A stretch of 64,000 nucleotides of DNA from Thiomonas delicata (GTDB taxonomy: Bacteria; Pseudomonadota; Gammaproteobacteria; Burkholderiales; Burkholderiaceae_C): NCBI RefSeq assembly GCF_900088825.1, contig NZ_LT592170.1:352962-416961 (forward strand), in the 5' to 3' direction. Position numbers and translations under genes: made by a program. Shown here piece by piece: positions 27,195-36,071 of this stretch. The notes beneath the pieces are model-generated. The model was not told where the DNA came from. It searched no databases and saw only the letters and a list, made by a program, of their open reading frames with translations. Each line of letters opens with the position of its first letter. Within the stretch, counting starts at the first letter, position 1.

Positions 27195-28604
27195 TCAGCG
27201 CGCGCCTTCGCCGAATATAACCACGCGCACGGTTTCCAGAATGATCTGCAGATCGAGGATCAGCGAATGATTCTTGACGTAGTACAGGTCGAACTGCAGC
27301 TTGCGCCGCGCCTCGCTCAGCGAGGCGCCGTACGAAAACCGCACCTGGGCCCAGCCGGTCACGCCGGGCTTGACGCTGTGGCGAATGGCGTAATACGGAA
27401 CCGCCGCGGTGAGCTGCGCGACGAAGCTCGGGCGCTCGGGGCGCGGACCGACGAGGCTCATCTCCCCTTTCAGGACATTGAACAGCTGGGGCAGTTCGTC
27501 GATGCGCGTCTTGCGGATGAAGCGCCCGACGCGGGTGATGCGGCTGTCGTTGGCCTGCGCCCAGCGCGCCACGCCGTCCTTCTCCGCGTCGGTGCGCATG
27601 CTGCGGAACTTCAGGCACCAGAAAGACTTGCCATAGAGGCCGACCCGCTCCTGCCGGAATATGATCGGGCCGCCGTCCTCCAGGCGTATCGCCAATGCCG
27701 CCAGCAGCATCACGGGCCACAGGACGAGCAAGAGCGCCAACGCCACGACCCAGTCGAACACGCGCTTGATCACCGTCCGCAGAACGCCCTGCGAGAACCC
27801 CTCGCCGAAAATCAGCCAGCTGGCCTTGAGGCTGTCCAGCGGAACCTCGCCCTTGAGGCGCTCGCTGAACGCCGCGAGCGAATGCACGGGAACGCCCAGA
27901 ATGCGGCAATCGAGCAGCTGCCGCAACGGCAGGGCGCCGCCGCGCTGCTCGCGCACGGCGACCACGATTTCATCGATGCGGTGATGCGCGACGAGGGCGT
28001 CGAGGGCCAGATCCCTGGAAAACAGCGGCGCGGGCAATGGGCCGGCCGAACCCGATTCATGCCCCGACGGATAGAACCCCGTGACGCGGTAAATCCCTCC
28101 GGCATGGTCGATGATGTCCGACGCCTGGATCTGCGCGTCCGACCCGCTGCCGACGATGAGAATATTCCTCGACCAGAAGCGCGACTTGTAAGCCCCGAGC
28201 AGGGGAAGGCGAATCAGAAACACGCCCAGGAGCTGGTAGAAATACGCGAGCCCGAGGAAGCGCAAGGCGTGCCCATGGTGGAAGAACAGCCCGCCGAGCA
28301 GGAAATACAAAGGGGCGAGGCTGAACACCATCGAGAGCGTCACGCAGATCAGCAGGACGCGCAGCGAACCCACCCGATCGCGCTGATACACGCCGAAGGT
28401 GACGTACAGCAGCAGCTGCAAGCCCGCAAAGAACATGGCCGGGAGCAGGGTGACGGGAACAACGGCGAGGTCGGGGTCGTTGCCCTGGGACAACACCATC
28501 AAGGTCACGGCCGACAGCACGGCTGCCAGCATCAGGACGACGAAGTCCGTCAGCAACTCCAGTACCGTCCGCGTCGGAATGTACTGGTCGAAAACGCGGA
28601 TCAT
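27195..28604 (-). CDS. Polyprenyl-phosphate sugar-1-phosphate transferase (PEP-CTERM/EpsB type)
   Basis: 469 residues. Four to five N-terminal membrane segments (about 10-130) precede a Rossmann-like region (NILIVGSGSDAQIQA). The C-terminal bacterial sugar transferase domain contains a membrane hairpin (VVALALLLVLWPVMLLAALAI), the catalytic region KFRSMRTDAEKDG, and ELPQLFNVLKGEMSLVGPRPERP. It transfers the first sugar phosphate to undecaprenyl phosphate at the inner membrane to start each repeat unit. The domain layout fits the XrtA-associated transferase family. It is the first gene of the leftward operon. Confidence 0.9.
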   Translation of the reverse strand: MIRVFDQYIPTRTVLELLTDFVVLMLAAVLSAVTLMVLSQGNDPDLAVVPVTLLPAMFFAGLQLLLYVTFGVYQRDRVGSLRVLLICVTLSMVFSLAPLYFLLGGLFFHHGHALRFLGLAYFYQLLGVFLIRLPLLGAYKSRFWSRNILIVGSGSDAQIQASDIIDHAGGIYRVTGFYPSGHESGSAGPLPAPLFSRDLALDALVAHHRIDEIVVAVREQRGGALPLRQLLDCRILGVPVHSLAAFSERLKGEVPLDSLKASWLIFGEGFSQGVLRTVIKRVFDWVVALALLLVLWPVMLLAALAIRLEDGGPIIFRQERVGLYGKSFWCLKFRSMRTDAEKDGVARWAQANDSRITRVGRFIRKTRIDELPQLFNVLKGEMSLVGPRPERPSFVAQLTAAVPYYAIRHSVKPGVTGWAQVRFSYGASLSEARRKLQFDLYYVKNHSLILDLQIILETVRVVIFGEGAR

Positions 28605-28928
28605 GAGTCACATCCCCCGATGGCTGCCTGTGTCCTCACCCTCGGCACGCCGCCGGTCACCGCCGCGCGCAAGACGTGCCGCGCGGCCAACCGGATTGCC
28701 GACTGTCGTCGGCTTACGCGAAGAGTGATGGTTCTGTTACACGGCCCGACTCGCCGTGGCGAATCAAGGCCGATGGCGCATGTTTTCACACGCCATGGCA
28801 CGCAAGGAACCCCCTGTTGAAGGGTGCCGGATGCGCGATGTCGTGACATAGACTGCATCGAAACTAGGCCAGCCTTGGTCACAGCTCTTGGTCACCGCTG
28901 CCACGCACGCCACCCAATGGAGAACATC
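28605..28928. other. Divergent promoter region of the EPS locus
   Basis: This 324-bp region separates the two EPS operons and should contain both promoters. TAGACT near 28850 resembles a -10 hexamer but lacks a well-spaced -35. A sigma-54 site was looked for because XrtA loci often use one; TGGCACG occurs near 28797, but no GC doublet follows at the -12 distance. The tandem repeat at 28874-28899 is listed separately. Confidence 0.4.
28874..28899. repeat. Tandem 13-bp direct repeat upstream of the export gene
   Basis: CTTGGTCACAGCT is followed at once by CTTGGTCACCGCT (one mismatch), ending 30 bp before ATG 28929. Two same-facing sites 13 bp apart could bind a regulator on the 5' leader or promoter of the EPS operon. 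It may also be chance. Confidence 0.4.
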
Positions 28929-29552
28929 ATGGGGCCCTTTCCGATACGGTTCTCGCGAGGCCGCTTTTCCGCCTTGTTCGTCGCCTTTCTGGCTCTGCTG
29001 CTGTCCGCCTGCGCCAGCAACAACTTTCCCCCGGCGCCCGACAAGGTTGCGGCGGCCGACTACCACTACATCATCGGCCCGGGCGACACCCTGCACATCA
29101 CGGTCTGGCAGAACCCGGACCTGTCCTCCACCGTCCAGGTGCGTCCTGACGGACGGATCTCGGCCCCGCTGGTCAGCGGCATGCTGGCCGCTGGCCTGAC
29201 CGCCGACCAACTCGCCGCCGAAATCAAAAGCCATGTCGCGAAATATGTGCGCGACCCGGTGGTCACGGTTGTCGTGAGCGACTTCCACGGCGCGCTGAGC
29301 CAGCAGGTCAGCATCGTCGGCGCGGCGGCCAAGCCGCAAAGCCTGCCGTACCGCGACAAGATGACCCTGCTCGACGCCATGATCGCCGCCGGAGGCTTGA
29401 GCCCCTATGCCAGCGGCAACGACGCCGTGCTGATCCGCGCCGGCAAGTCCTACAGCATCCGTCTCGACGGCCTGCTGCGGCGGGGCAATATGGCCGACAA
29501 CGTGCCGCTGCTGCCGGGCGACACCATCGTGATTCCCCAAGGCTGGTTCTAG
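28929..29552 (+). CDS. Polysaccharide export lipoprotein, Wza/EpsE (XrtA system) type
   Basis: About 207 residues from ATG 28929, chosen because GGAG lies six bases upstream; ATG 28917 would add four residues. A lipoprotein signal ends in LLLSACAS. The poly_export domain (YIIGPGDTLHITVWQNPDLSSTVQVRPDG-type block, residues about 45-130) and a SLBB-like segment (VSIVGAAAKPQSLPY) follow. The length of about 200 is typical of the short PEP-CTERM-associated exporters rather than of full Wza. It should form the outer-membrane export channel with the barrel protein downstream. It is the first gene of the long rightward EPS operon. Confidence 0.9.
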   Translation: MGPFPIRFSRGRFSALFVAFLALLLSACASNNFPPAPDKVAAADYHYIIGPGDTLHITVWQNPDLSSTVQVRPDGRISAPLVSGMLAAGLTADQLAAEIKSHVAKYVRDPVVTVVVSDFHGALSQQVSIVGAAAKPQSLPYRDKMTLLDAMIAAGGLSPYASGNDAVLIRAGKSYSIRLDGLLRRGNMADNVPLLPGDTIVIPQGWF

Positions 29553-29606
29553 ACCTGCACCGCAGCGACGAACCACGATCCGCACGGCACATCCAGGAGC
29601 CCGCCC

Positions 29607-31205
29607 ATGAACCTTCGCCGCACGGTGCTTGCCAGCGCCATCATCGCCTCCTGCACCGGTTTCGCGGGGCGCGCCGCACTCGCGCAAGCCCTGCCAGACT
29701 TGCCGGCGCTTGCCGCTTCGGGGGCCGCGGCCGAAACCCAGGGGCCGCCTCCGTCCACCTACCTGGAGCCCTCGCTGGGCCTCCTGGTCACGGGCACCAG
29801 CAACGCCAATTTCGGCGCCGGGGACGCGGCGCGGAGCGACACCATCTTCAACCTCGTGCCCCGCGTGGTGGTGCAGTCGGAGCACGCACACTGGCACCTG
29901 CGCGGCGACTTCCGCCTCAACGGCCTCTACTACGTGCGCGGCACGCAGTCCAACAGCATCCTGCCCAGCGGAAGCCTGGGCCTGGGTTCGGAACTGGTCG
30001 ACCGCTTGCTGTACCTGGATGCAGGCGTCATATCCCAGCAGAACATCATCAACCCCTATGTCGGCCAGTTCAGTAGCCCCTCGTCGAACCAGTACACCAC
30101 CACGCAATACCGCCTCAGCCCCTACATCGACCGGCTGCTCAACCCGAACCTGCGTTTCATTGCCCGCAGCGACAACACCTGGACCCAGGTGACCGGCAAC
30201 ACCGCGAGCACCGGCGCAGTCGGCGGGCGCTATGGCGTGCAGACGGTGAGCCTGGACCAGCGCCCGCTACCCTGGGGCTACACCCTGGTGGCCAGGCAGG
30301 ACAACACCATCTACAACAACCAGCCTTATGCCTCGCTCAAGGACACATCGTTTCGCGCGATCGGCAACTACGCCGTGTCGGACCGGCTGGTGCTGGGGCT
30401 GATCGGCGGCTATGAGAAGGTCGATGCCTTTCTCGCGCAGGTCAGGAAACCCATTTACGGCGTGCGCGGCACGTGGCAACCCGACCCGAACGCAGGCGTC
30501 GAGGCCATGGCCGAACGCCGCTATTTCGGCACCGGCTGGGCCCTTCAGGCCCACGAGGGCACGGGGTTGTTCAACGTCAGCCTGAACTGGACGCGCGGAC
30601 CCATCACCTTCCTGGGCTCACAATTCAATAGCGGACCGCCTGGCTCCAACATCGCATCCCTGCTCGACGGCATGATGCAGTCGCAGTATCCGGACCCCGT
30701 CGCGCGTGCGCAAGCCGTGCAGAACTTGCTCAACAGCGCCGGCCTGCCGTCGTCCCTGTCCACCGCGGACAACTTCTACACCCAGTCGGCCAGCCTGCAG
30801 AACGCGCTCAGCCTCACCGCCCTGATGCTGCGCGAACGCAACAGCTATGCGCTGTCGTTCTACCGCACCAAGACCGAAGACCTGTTCCTGCCGGGGCAGA
30901 CCCTGCTGCAATTGCTGCAGACCCTCTCCACCGACACCATCCAAACCGGCGTGGCCTTCAACTACGGCCGCCGGCTCTCGCCCATCAGCAACCTGAATTT
31001 CACCGTGGTGCGCGCCAACAACACGGGCTTCGGGCCCAACCAAGGCCTGACCTCGCGGCAGACCAGCTTCATCGTCCAACTCGACCGCCGGCTCACGCCG
31101 CGCACCACGGGGCTGATCGGCCTGCGCCGCCAGTTCCTGGTGTCGTCCTACATTCCCGACACCAACGAGTCGGCCATCTTCGCCGGCGTGGTGCACCGGT
31201 TCTAA
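29607..31205 (+). CDS. Outer-membrane beta-barrel protein of the XrtA-type EPS locus
   Basis: 532 residues with a signal peptide cleaved near ALA in GRAALAQA. The mature protein alternates polar and hydrophobic residues throughout, with many Tyr and Asn at turns, and ends in VVHRF, a C-terminal Phe as expected for outer-membrane barrels. Position (after the export lipoprotein, before the ATPase) and pattern match the PEP-CTERM-associated outer-membrane family. It probably assists polysaccharide export. There is a 54-bp gap upstream and 9 bp to the next gene. Confidence 0.8.
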   Translation: MNLRRTVLASAIIASCTGFAGRAALAQALPDLPALAASGAAAETQGPPPSTYLEPSLGLLVTGTSNANFGAGDAARSDTIFNLVPRVVVQSEHAHWHLRGDFRLNGLYYVRGTQSNSILPSGSLGLGSELVDRLLYLDAGVISQQNIINPYVGQFSSPSSNQYTTTQYRLSPYIDRLLNPNLRFIARSDNTWTQVTGNTASTGAVGGRYGVQTVSLDQRPLPWGYTLVARQDNTIYNNQPYASLKDTSFRAIGNYAVSDRLVLGLIGGYEKVDAFLAQVRKPIYGVRGTWQPDPNAGVEAMAERRYFGTGWALQAHEGTGLFNVSLNWTRGPITFLGSQFNSGPPGSNIASLLDGMMQSQYPDPVARAQAVQNLLNSAGLPSSLSTADNFYTQSASLQNALSLTALMLRERNSYALSFYRTKTEDLFLPGQTLLQLLQTLSTDTIQTGVAFNYGRRLSPISNLNFTVVRANNTGFGPNQGLTSRQTSFIVQLDRRLTPRTTGLIGLRRQFLVSSYIPDTNESAIFAGVVHRF

Positions 31206-31214
31206 GCATCGGCC

Positions 31215-33428
31215 ATGTACGAGCAGTTCTTCGGCCTGACGGCGCCTCCGTTCCAGATCAACCCGGACCCCAGCTTCTACTATGAGAGCAAGGGCCACAG
31301 CAGCGCACACCAATATTTGCGCTTCGGGGCGTTCCAGGGCGAGGGCTTCATCGTCGTCACCGGGGACATCGGCGCGGGCAAGACCACGCTGCTGCGCACG
31401 CTGCTGGCCGAACTCGATCCGGCTAAGGTGGTGGCCGCGCAGATCGTCAGCACCCAGCTCGAGGCCGGCGAGCTGCTCTCCGCCGTCGCCCTGGCGTTCG
31501 GCATTCCCGCTGACGGCATGAACAAGGCCAAGCTGCTGGTCACGCTCGAGGCCTATCTCGCCTCGCTGGCGACGTCCGACCGCCGCGCCCTGCTCATCAT
31601 CGACGAGGCCCAGAACCTGGGGCCGGCCGCGATCGAGGAATTGCGCATGCTGTCGAACTTCCAGTTCGGCAACAAGGCGCTGCTGCAGAGCTTCCTGGTG
31701 GGCCAGCCCGAGTTGCGCGAGATCCTGCGGCTACCCGCGATGGAGCAGTTGCGCCAGCGCGTGATCGCCAGCTGCCACCTGGGTCCGATGCAGCCCGCCG
31801 AAACCAGCGCCTATGTCGAGCACCGGCTCCGCAAGGTGGGCTGGAGCGGCAACCCCGCGTTCGACGACGCGGCTTTCGGCGCGATTCACCAGTGGTCCGG
31901 CGGCGTGCCGCGTCGCATCAACATGCTGTGCAGCCGCTTGCTGCTGTCGGCCTTTCTCGACGGCGTGGACCGCATCGACGCCGACCGCGTCGATCGCATC
32001 GCAGGGGAGATCCGCGCCGAACTCAGCGGCCCCGCGGAAGTTGCGCCGGGGGCGCCCGACAGGGCAGCGCAATCCGCCGGCCCCCATGCCACGATCACCG
32101 AGCCGACTCCGGCGGGACCGCGAAGCGAAGCGCGCGCCGACGCGGAGGCGCGCTTTCGCGCGGCACTGCGCACCCCGCCCGCGACGGCGGGCGGCTACCT
32201 CGACCTGGACCTGGCGGCATCCCGAACCGAGCCTGCGGGCAAAAACCCGCAGCAGCAGCCGGGTCCGCTGCTGTGCGTGGCGTCGTCGCAAGATACGCTG
32301 GTGATGATGAGCGCCCTGCTGCATGCTTTCGGCCAGCGCGAGGATCTTCCGCCCGCCCTGCCCTTGCAGATCCTGGAGCGCGACGCCAACGGCAACACGG
32401 AGCTGGCCGCCCGCGATGCCCTCGACCTGATCCTGCCCGACCTCAGCCTGCGCATCGAAACACGCGCCCCGACCCCGGCCGGGCGCATGGCCGAAATGCT
32501 TGCGGCGCTCGCCCCCCTGCTGGACCACTACCAGCCCAGCGCGCTGGTCCTCGGCGGCGACGATGCGGCCAACGTCGCCTGCGCCCTGATGGCCAACCAA
32601 AGCGGCGTGCCCGTGATCCGCGTCGACGCGGGCCTGCGCCATGGCGACCGCACCGTGCCGCGGGAAACCAATAGGGTCCTGATCGACCACGCATCCAGCC
32701 TGCTCTGTACCGGGGAGCGCGCGGCGCTCGCCAGGCTGCAGACCGAAGGCATCGCGTCCGGCCGCGTGCATCTGACGGGCACGCCGCTCATCGATTCCCT
32801 GCACCACGCGCTGCCGCGCTGCCCTTCGGCCGCTGGCGTGCTGGCGCGCCTTGGTATGTCCAGCGAGGTTCTCACCCAGCCCAGGGGCTACGGACTGGTC
32901 TGGATGGAACACGCGCTCGAAGGCGACAACCCGGCGGCGCTCACCGAGCTCGATTCCGCCCTGCGGCGCATCGGCAGGACCCTCGGGCTGATCTGGCCCA
33001 TGCGCCCCGACCTCCATGCCGCGCTGCCGGAACACCGCTACGGCGCGGGTCCGCAGACCTCGGCCATTTGCATCACCCCCGCGCTCAGCTACCTGGAGAT
33101 GCTGGGCCTGCTGCGCGAGGCCTCCTGCTTGCTGACCGACAGCGGCTGGCTGCAGGATCAGGCCACGGCCCTGGGCATTCCCTGCCTGACCCTGGCGAAA
33201 TGCAGCGAACGCCAGGCGTCCATCCAATCCGGCACCAACAGCCTGGTCGGCGGCAACATCCGGCGCATCTTCCGGGAGCTTTCGGAAATCCTCGATTCCG
33301 GCGGCAAGAGCGCCCATCTGCCCGAATTCTGGGACGGCCACGCCGCCGAACGCATCGCCTGGCAGTTGTCGAACTGGCTGCTGGCCCGCCAGGACCGCGA
33401 GTTCCGCGCCCATCTGGAGGGCGCATGA
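31215..33428 (+). CDS. Fusion: XrtA-associated ExeA-like AAA ATPase + WecB-like UDP-GlcNAc 2-epimerase domain
   Basis: 737 residues. Residues 1-270 are an ExeA-type secretion ATPase of the PEP-CTERM locus kind (MYEQFFGLTAPPFQINPDP start, Walker A GDIGAGKTT near 52, Walker B LLIIDEAQN near 127, sensor PRRINMLCSRLLL). After a Pro/Ala/Arg-rich linker (about 275-350), residues 350-725 resemble UDP-GlcNAc 2-epimerase: VDAGLRHGDRT near 470, ETNRVLIDHAS near 482 and LLTDSGWLQDQATALGIPC near 640. Stand-alone members usually have HVEAGLR and TERPE; here Glu is replaced by Asp and TERPE is not conserved, so the epimerase may be altered or inactive. The two activities are usually encoded by separate neighbouring genes, so this is an unusual fusion. 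Confidence 0.82.
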   Translation: MYEQFFGLTAPPFQINPDPSFYYESKGHSSAHQYLRFGAFQGEGFIVVTGDIGAGKTTLLRTLLAELDPAKVVAAQIVSTQLEAGELLSAVALAFGIPADGMNKAKLLVTLEAYLASLATSDRRALLIIDEAQNLGPAAIEELRMLSNFQFGNKALLQSFLVGQPELREILRLPAMEQLRQRVIASCHLGPMQPAETSAYVEHRLRKVGWSGNPAFDDAAFGAIHQWSGGVPRRINMLCSRLLLSAFLDGVDRIDADRVDRIAGEIRAELSGPAEVAPGAPDRAAQSAGPHATITEPTPAGPRSEARADAEARFRAALRTPPATAGGYLDLDLAASRTEPAGKNPQQQPGPLLCVASSQDTLVMMSALLHAFGQREDLPPALPLQILERDANGNTELAARDALDLILPDLSLRIETRAPTPAGRMAEMLAALAPLLDHYQPSALVLGGDDAANVACALMANQSGVPVIRVDAGLRHGDRTVPRETNRVLIDHASSLLCTGERAALARLQTEGIASGRVHLTGTPLIDSLHHALPRCPSAAGVLARLGMSSEVLTQPRGYGLVWMEHALEGDNPAALTELDSALRRIGRTLGLIWPMRPDLHAALPEHRYGAGPQTSAICITPALSYLEMLGLLREASCLLTDSGWLQDQATALGIPCLTLAKCSERQASIQSGTNSLVGGNIRRIFRELSEILDSGGKSAHLPEFWDGHAAERIAWQLSNWLLARQDREFRAHLEGA

Positions 33429-33511
33429 TGAACGCACCATGGCTCCCGTCCATGTCGCGCCCCTGTTGCCGTACTGCCGTCGCTTCGGCTCCGTTCCACA
33501 TGTGAACCACC

Positions 33512-35089
33512 ATGAATGATCTACTCCGTCCCCTGTTCAATCTGCTGCCCTCCATGTGGGAAAAACGCTGGTGGGGCCTGGCCGTGGCCTGGGTGGTCGC
33601 GCTGCTCGGCGCCATCGGCGTGGTGCTTTATCACGAACGCTACATGGCCAGCGCCACCGTGTTCGTCGACACGCAAACCATGCTGCGGCCGCTGATGACC
33701 GGCTTGTCCGTGCAGCCCGACGTGGGCGAGCAGGTCAACATGCTGGCGCGCACCCTGCTTTCGCGCCCGAACGTCGTGCGCATCGCCGAGGAAAATCGCC
33801 TGATTTCCCCGAGCACCCCGCCCGACACGCGGGAGCGCATCATCGAAGCCCTGACGACGGGCATCCAGGTCAAGATCAACGGCCGCGACAACCTCTACCA
33901 GATCAGCTACATCGGCCGCGATCCCGCGCAGGCCCTGGGCGTCGTGCGCAGCGTGCTCGATCTGTTCGTCCACAACGGCATCGCCACCAACCAGAAGGAT
34001 TCGGCGCAGGCCCTGCATTTCATCGACAGCCAGATCGCGATCTACGACAAGAAACTGCGCGACGCCGAAAACAAGCTCAAGGAGTTCAAGACGCAGAACC
34101 CCGGCTACTCCGGCCAGGCCAGCACCGACTACTACACCCGCGTCAGCCAGCTGCAGGACCAGCTCACGCTGCTGCAGGGTCAGCTGACTTCGGCAGCCAG
34201 CTCGCGCGACACCCTGCGGCGCCAGCTGGCCGACATTCGCCCGACGCTCTCGCCTTCGCTGGTGCCTGGCGCCAACGCCGGGCTCCTGCCCCAGCCGTCG
34301 GAGATCGATGTGCGCATCGCCGCGCAGCGCAAACACCTGGACGACCTGCTGCAGCGCTACACCGACGCCTACCCGGACGTCATCGCCACGCGCCAGACCC
34401 TGGCCCGCCTGGAACGCGAGCGGCAGGAGCAGGCGAAGCGCAAGGCCGCGGAACCCGCGCCGACGGCTGGAGCCGGAATCCAGTATTCGGAAGCCACCAA
34501 CCCGGTGTACCAGCAACTGCGCATCAGTCTGGCCCAGGCCGATGCCAACGTCGCCGCGCTGCAGTCGCAGGTCGGCGACGTGCAGGCCAGACTGGGGCAA
34601 CTGCGCGCCCAGGTCGGCAAGCTGCCCAAGCTCGACGAACAGTACGTGCAACTCAACCGCGACTATTCCGTCATCAACGAGAACTACCAGAAGCTCGTGC
34701 AGCGCCGTGAAGCGGCCGTCATCTCGCGCGACCAGGACCAGAGCCAGAAGCTCGACTACTTCCACGTCGTCGACCCGCCGCGCGCCAGCCCCAGACCGCT
34801 GTTTCCCCACCGCAGCGTGCTGATTGCCTTCGTGCTGGTGTTCGCCCTCGCTCTGGGTGCGCTCGCCAGCTATCTGCTCGTGCTGCTGTTCCCCACGTTC
34901 CGCAGCGCGCGCGAATTGCGCGAATCGACCGACCGCGCGGTGCTCGGCTCGATCAGCCTGGTCTTCACGCCCAGAGAAACCAAGGCCGAGCAGCAGCGAC
35001 AAGTGCTGTTCATGACCGGCACAGGCTCGCTGGTGATCCTGTACCTGGCGTGGGTCGTGCTCAACGTGCTCCACCTAATCCACTATTGA
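33512..35089 (+). CDS. Chain-length determinant (Wzz-like) protein of XrtA-type EPS system
   Basis: 525 residues. A first membrane helix (about 20-42) and a Wzz domain (ASATVFVDTQTMLRPLMTGLSV) are followed by a long periplasmic coiled-coil (about 170-420, Gln/Ala/Leu-rich). A second helix before residue 460 and an additional hydrophobic segment at the very end (SLVILYLAWVVLNVLHLI) are characteristic of the PEP-CTERM chain-length family. It controls polymer length and works with the tyrosine autokinase encoded 10 bp downstream. The tract 33429-33511 before it holds only a doubtful 26-codon frame. Confidence 0.88.
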   Translation: MNDLLRPLFNLLPSMWEKRWWGLAVAWVVALLGAIGVVLYHERYMASATVFVDTQTMLRPLMTGLSVQPDVGEQVNMLARTLLSRPNVVRIAEENRLISPSTPPDTRERIIEALTTGIQVKINGRDNLYQISYIGRDPAQALGVVRSVLDLFVHNGIATNQKDSAQALHFIDSQIAIYDKKLRDAENKLKEFKTQNPGYSGQASTDYYTRVSQLQDQLTLLQGQLTSAASSRDTLRRQLADIRPTLSPSLVPGANAGLLPQPSEIDVRIAAQRKHLDDLLQRYTDAYPDVIATRQTLARLERERQEQAKRKAAEPAPTAGAGIQYSEATNPVYQQLRISLAQADANVAALQSQVGDVQARLGQLRAQVGKLPKLDEQYVQLNRDYSVINENYQKLVQRREAAVISRDQDQSQKLDYFHVVDPPRASPRPLFPHRSVLIAFVLVFALALGALASYLLVLLFPTFRSARELRESTDRAVLGSISLVFTPRETKAEQQRQVLFMTGTGSLVILYLAWVVLNVLHLIHY

Positions 35090-35099
35090 GAGGCGCGTC

Positions 35100-36005
35100 A
35101 TGAGCATCATCGAACAAGCCAGCAAACGCCTCGAGGAACTCCGCAAGGCCGGGGTCGACATGCCCTGGGTCGAGGGAGCCGAAGCCGCCAGTCGCGGCCA
35201 GGCGCAGCCTGCCGCGCTGGCCACGGCGTCCCAAGCCGCGCCCACCACGCCCACGGCACCCTCGCGGCTTGCCCCGCCAAAGCGCAACGCCGACATCGAC
35301 CTGCAAGCGCTCGAGGAAGCCGGCTACCTGGTGCCGAATGCCACGCGGACCCGCCTGATGGACGAGTTCCGCAGCATCAAACGCCCGCTGCTGGCCAATG
35401 CCCAGGGCGGCAAGAGCGCAGGTCCGGTCGAGCGCGGCAACCTCATCCTGATCACCAGCAGCCTGCCGGGCGAGGGCAAGACCTTCACGTCCATCAACCT
35501 CGCGATGAGCATGGCGATGGAGCTGAACCACAGCGTGCTGCTGGTGGACACCGACGCCACGCGGGTGGCGGCGGGCGAGCGCCTGGGGCTCAAGCGCGGT
35601 CCCGGCCTTCTCGACCTGCTGCTCGACCCCGCGCTGGACCTCGCCGACGTCGAGCTCGCCACCAATGTGGACAAGCTCACGGTGCTGACCGCCGGCACGC
35701 AGAACGACCGCGCGACCGAAATCTTCAGCAGCCAGGCCATGCAGGACTTCCTCAACCATCTGGCCGCCCACCAGCAGGATCGCATCGTGATCTTCGACGC
35801 GCCGCCGCTGCTGCCTTCGGTCGAGGCGCGCGTCCTGGCGCCCCAGATGGGCCAGGTGGTGCTGGTCGTGCACGCCGGCAAGACCCACCAGGGTTCGGTG
35901 CTGCAGGCCTTGTCCATGCTGGAGGAGTGCCCCGTCGTGATGACCCTGCTCAACCAGTCGCGCACGCCATCCACGGCCTCGCCGTACGGCTATTACGCGT
36001 ATTGA
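35100..36005 (+). CDS. Tyrosine autokinase of XrtA-type EPS system
   Basis: 301 residues, cytoplasmic BY-kinase domain only. Walker A is TSSLPGEGKTFTS near residue 121, Walker A' VLLVDTDAT near 148 and Walker B IVIFDAPPLL near 230. The C-terminal tyrosine cluster SPYGYYAY is the autophosphorylation tail. It partners with the chain-length protein encoded just upstream, whose C-terminal helix anchors the kinase. The N-terminal 90 residues form a low-complexity linker. Phosphorylation cycles should control polymerisation and export. Confidence 0.92.
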   Translation: MSIIEQASKRLEELRKAGVDMPWVEGAEAASRGQAQPAALATASQAAPTTPTAPSRLAPPKRNADIDLQALEEAGYLVPNATRTRLMDEFRSIKRPLLANAQGGKSAGPVERGNLILITSSLPGEGKTFTSINLAMSMAMELNHSVLLVDTDATRVAAGERLGLKRGPGLLDLLLDPALDLADVELATNVDKLTVLTAGTQNDRATEIFSSQAMQDFLNHLAAHQQDRIVIFDAPPLLPSVEARVLAPQMGQVVLVVHAGKTHQGSVLQALSMLEECPVVMTLLNQSRTPSTASPYGYYAY

Positions 36006-36071
36006 GTCCGGGCCGCGTCGAACGGGAATTGGCGCCATCTCGGCTGTTGGGTCCGCTTAGGAGGATGTGTC

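Noticed and set aside
28605-28928. Sigma-54 promoter of the kind used in XrtA/PrsR-controlled loci
   Set aside because: TGGCACG is present, but the -12 GC element is missing at the required distance.
33425-33505. 26-codon frame (MMNAPWLPSMSRPCC...) between the ATPase-epimerase and chain-length genes
   Set aside because: Too short, no homology visible and no separate ribosome site; it could be a translational-coupling remnant but cannot be supported as a gene.
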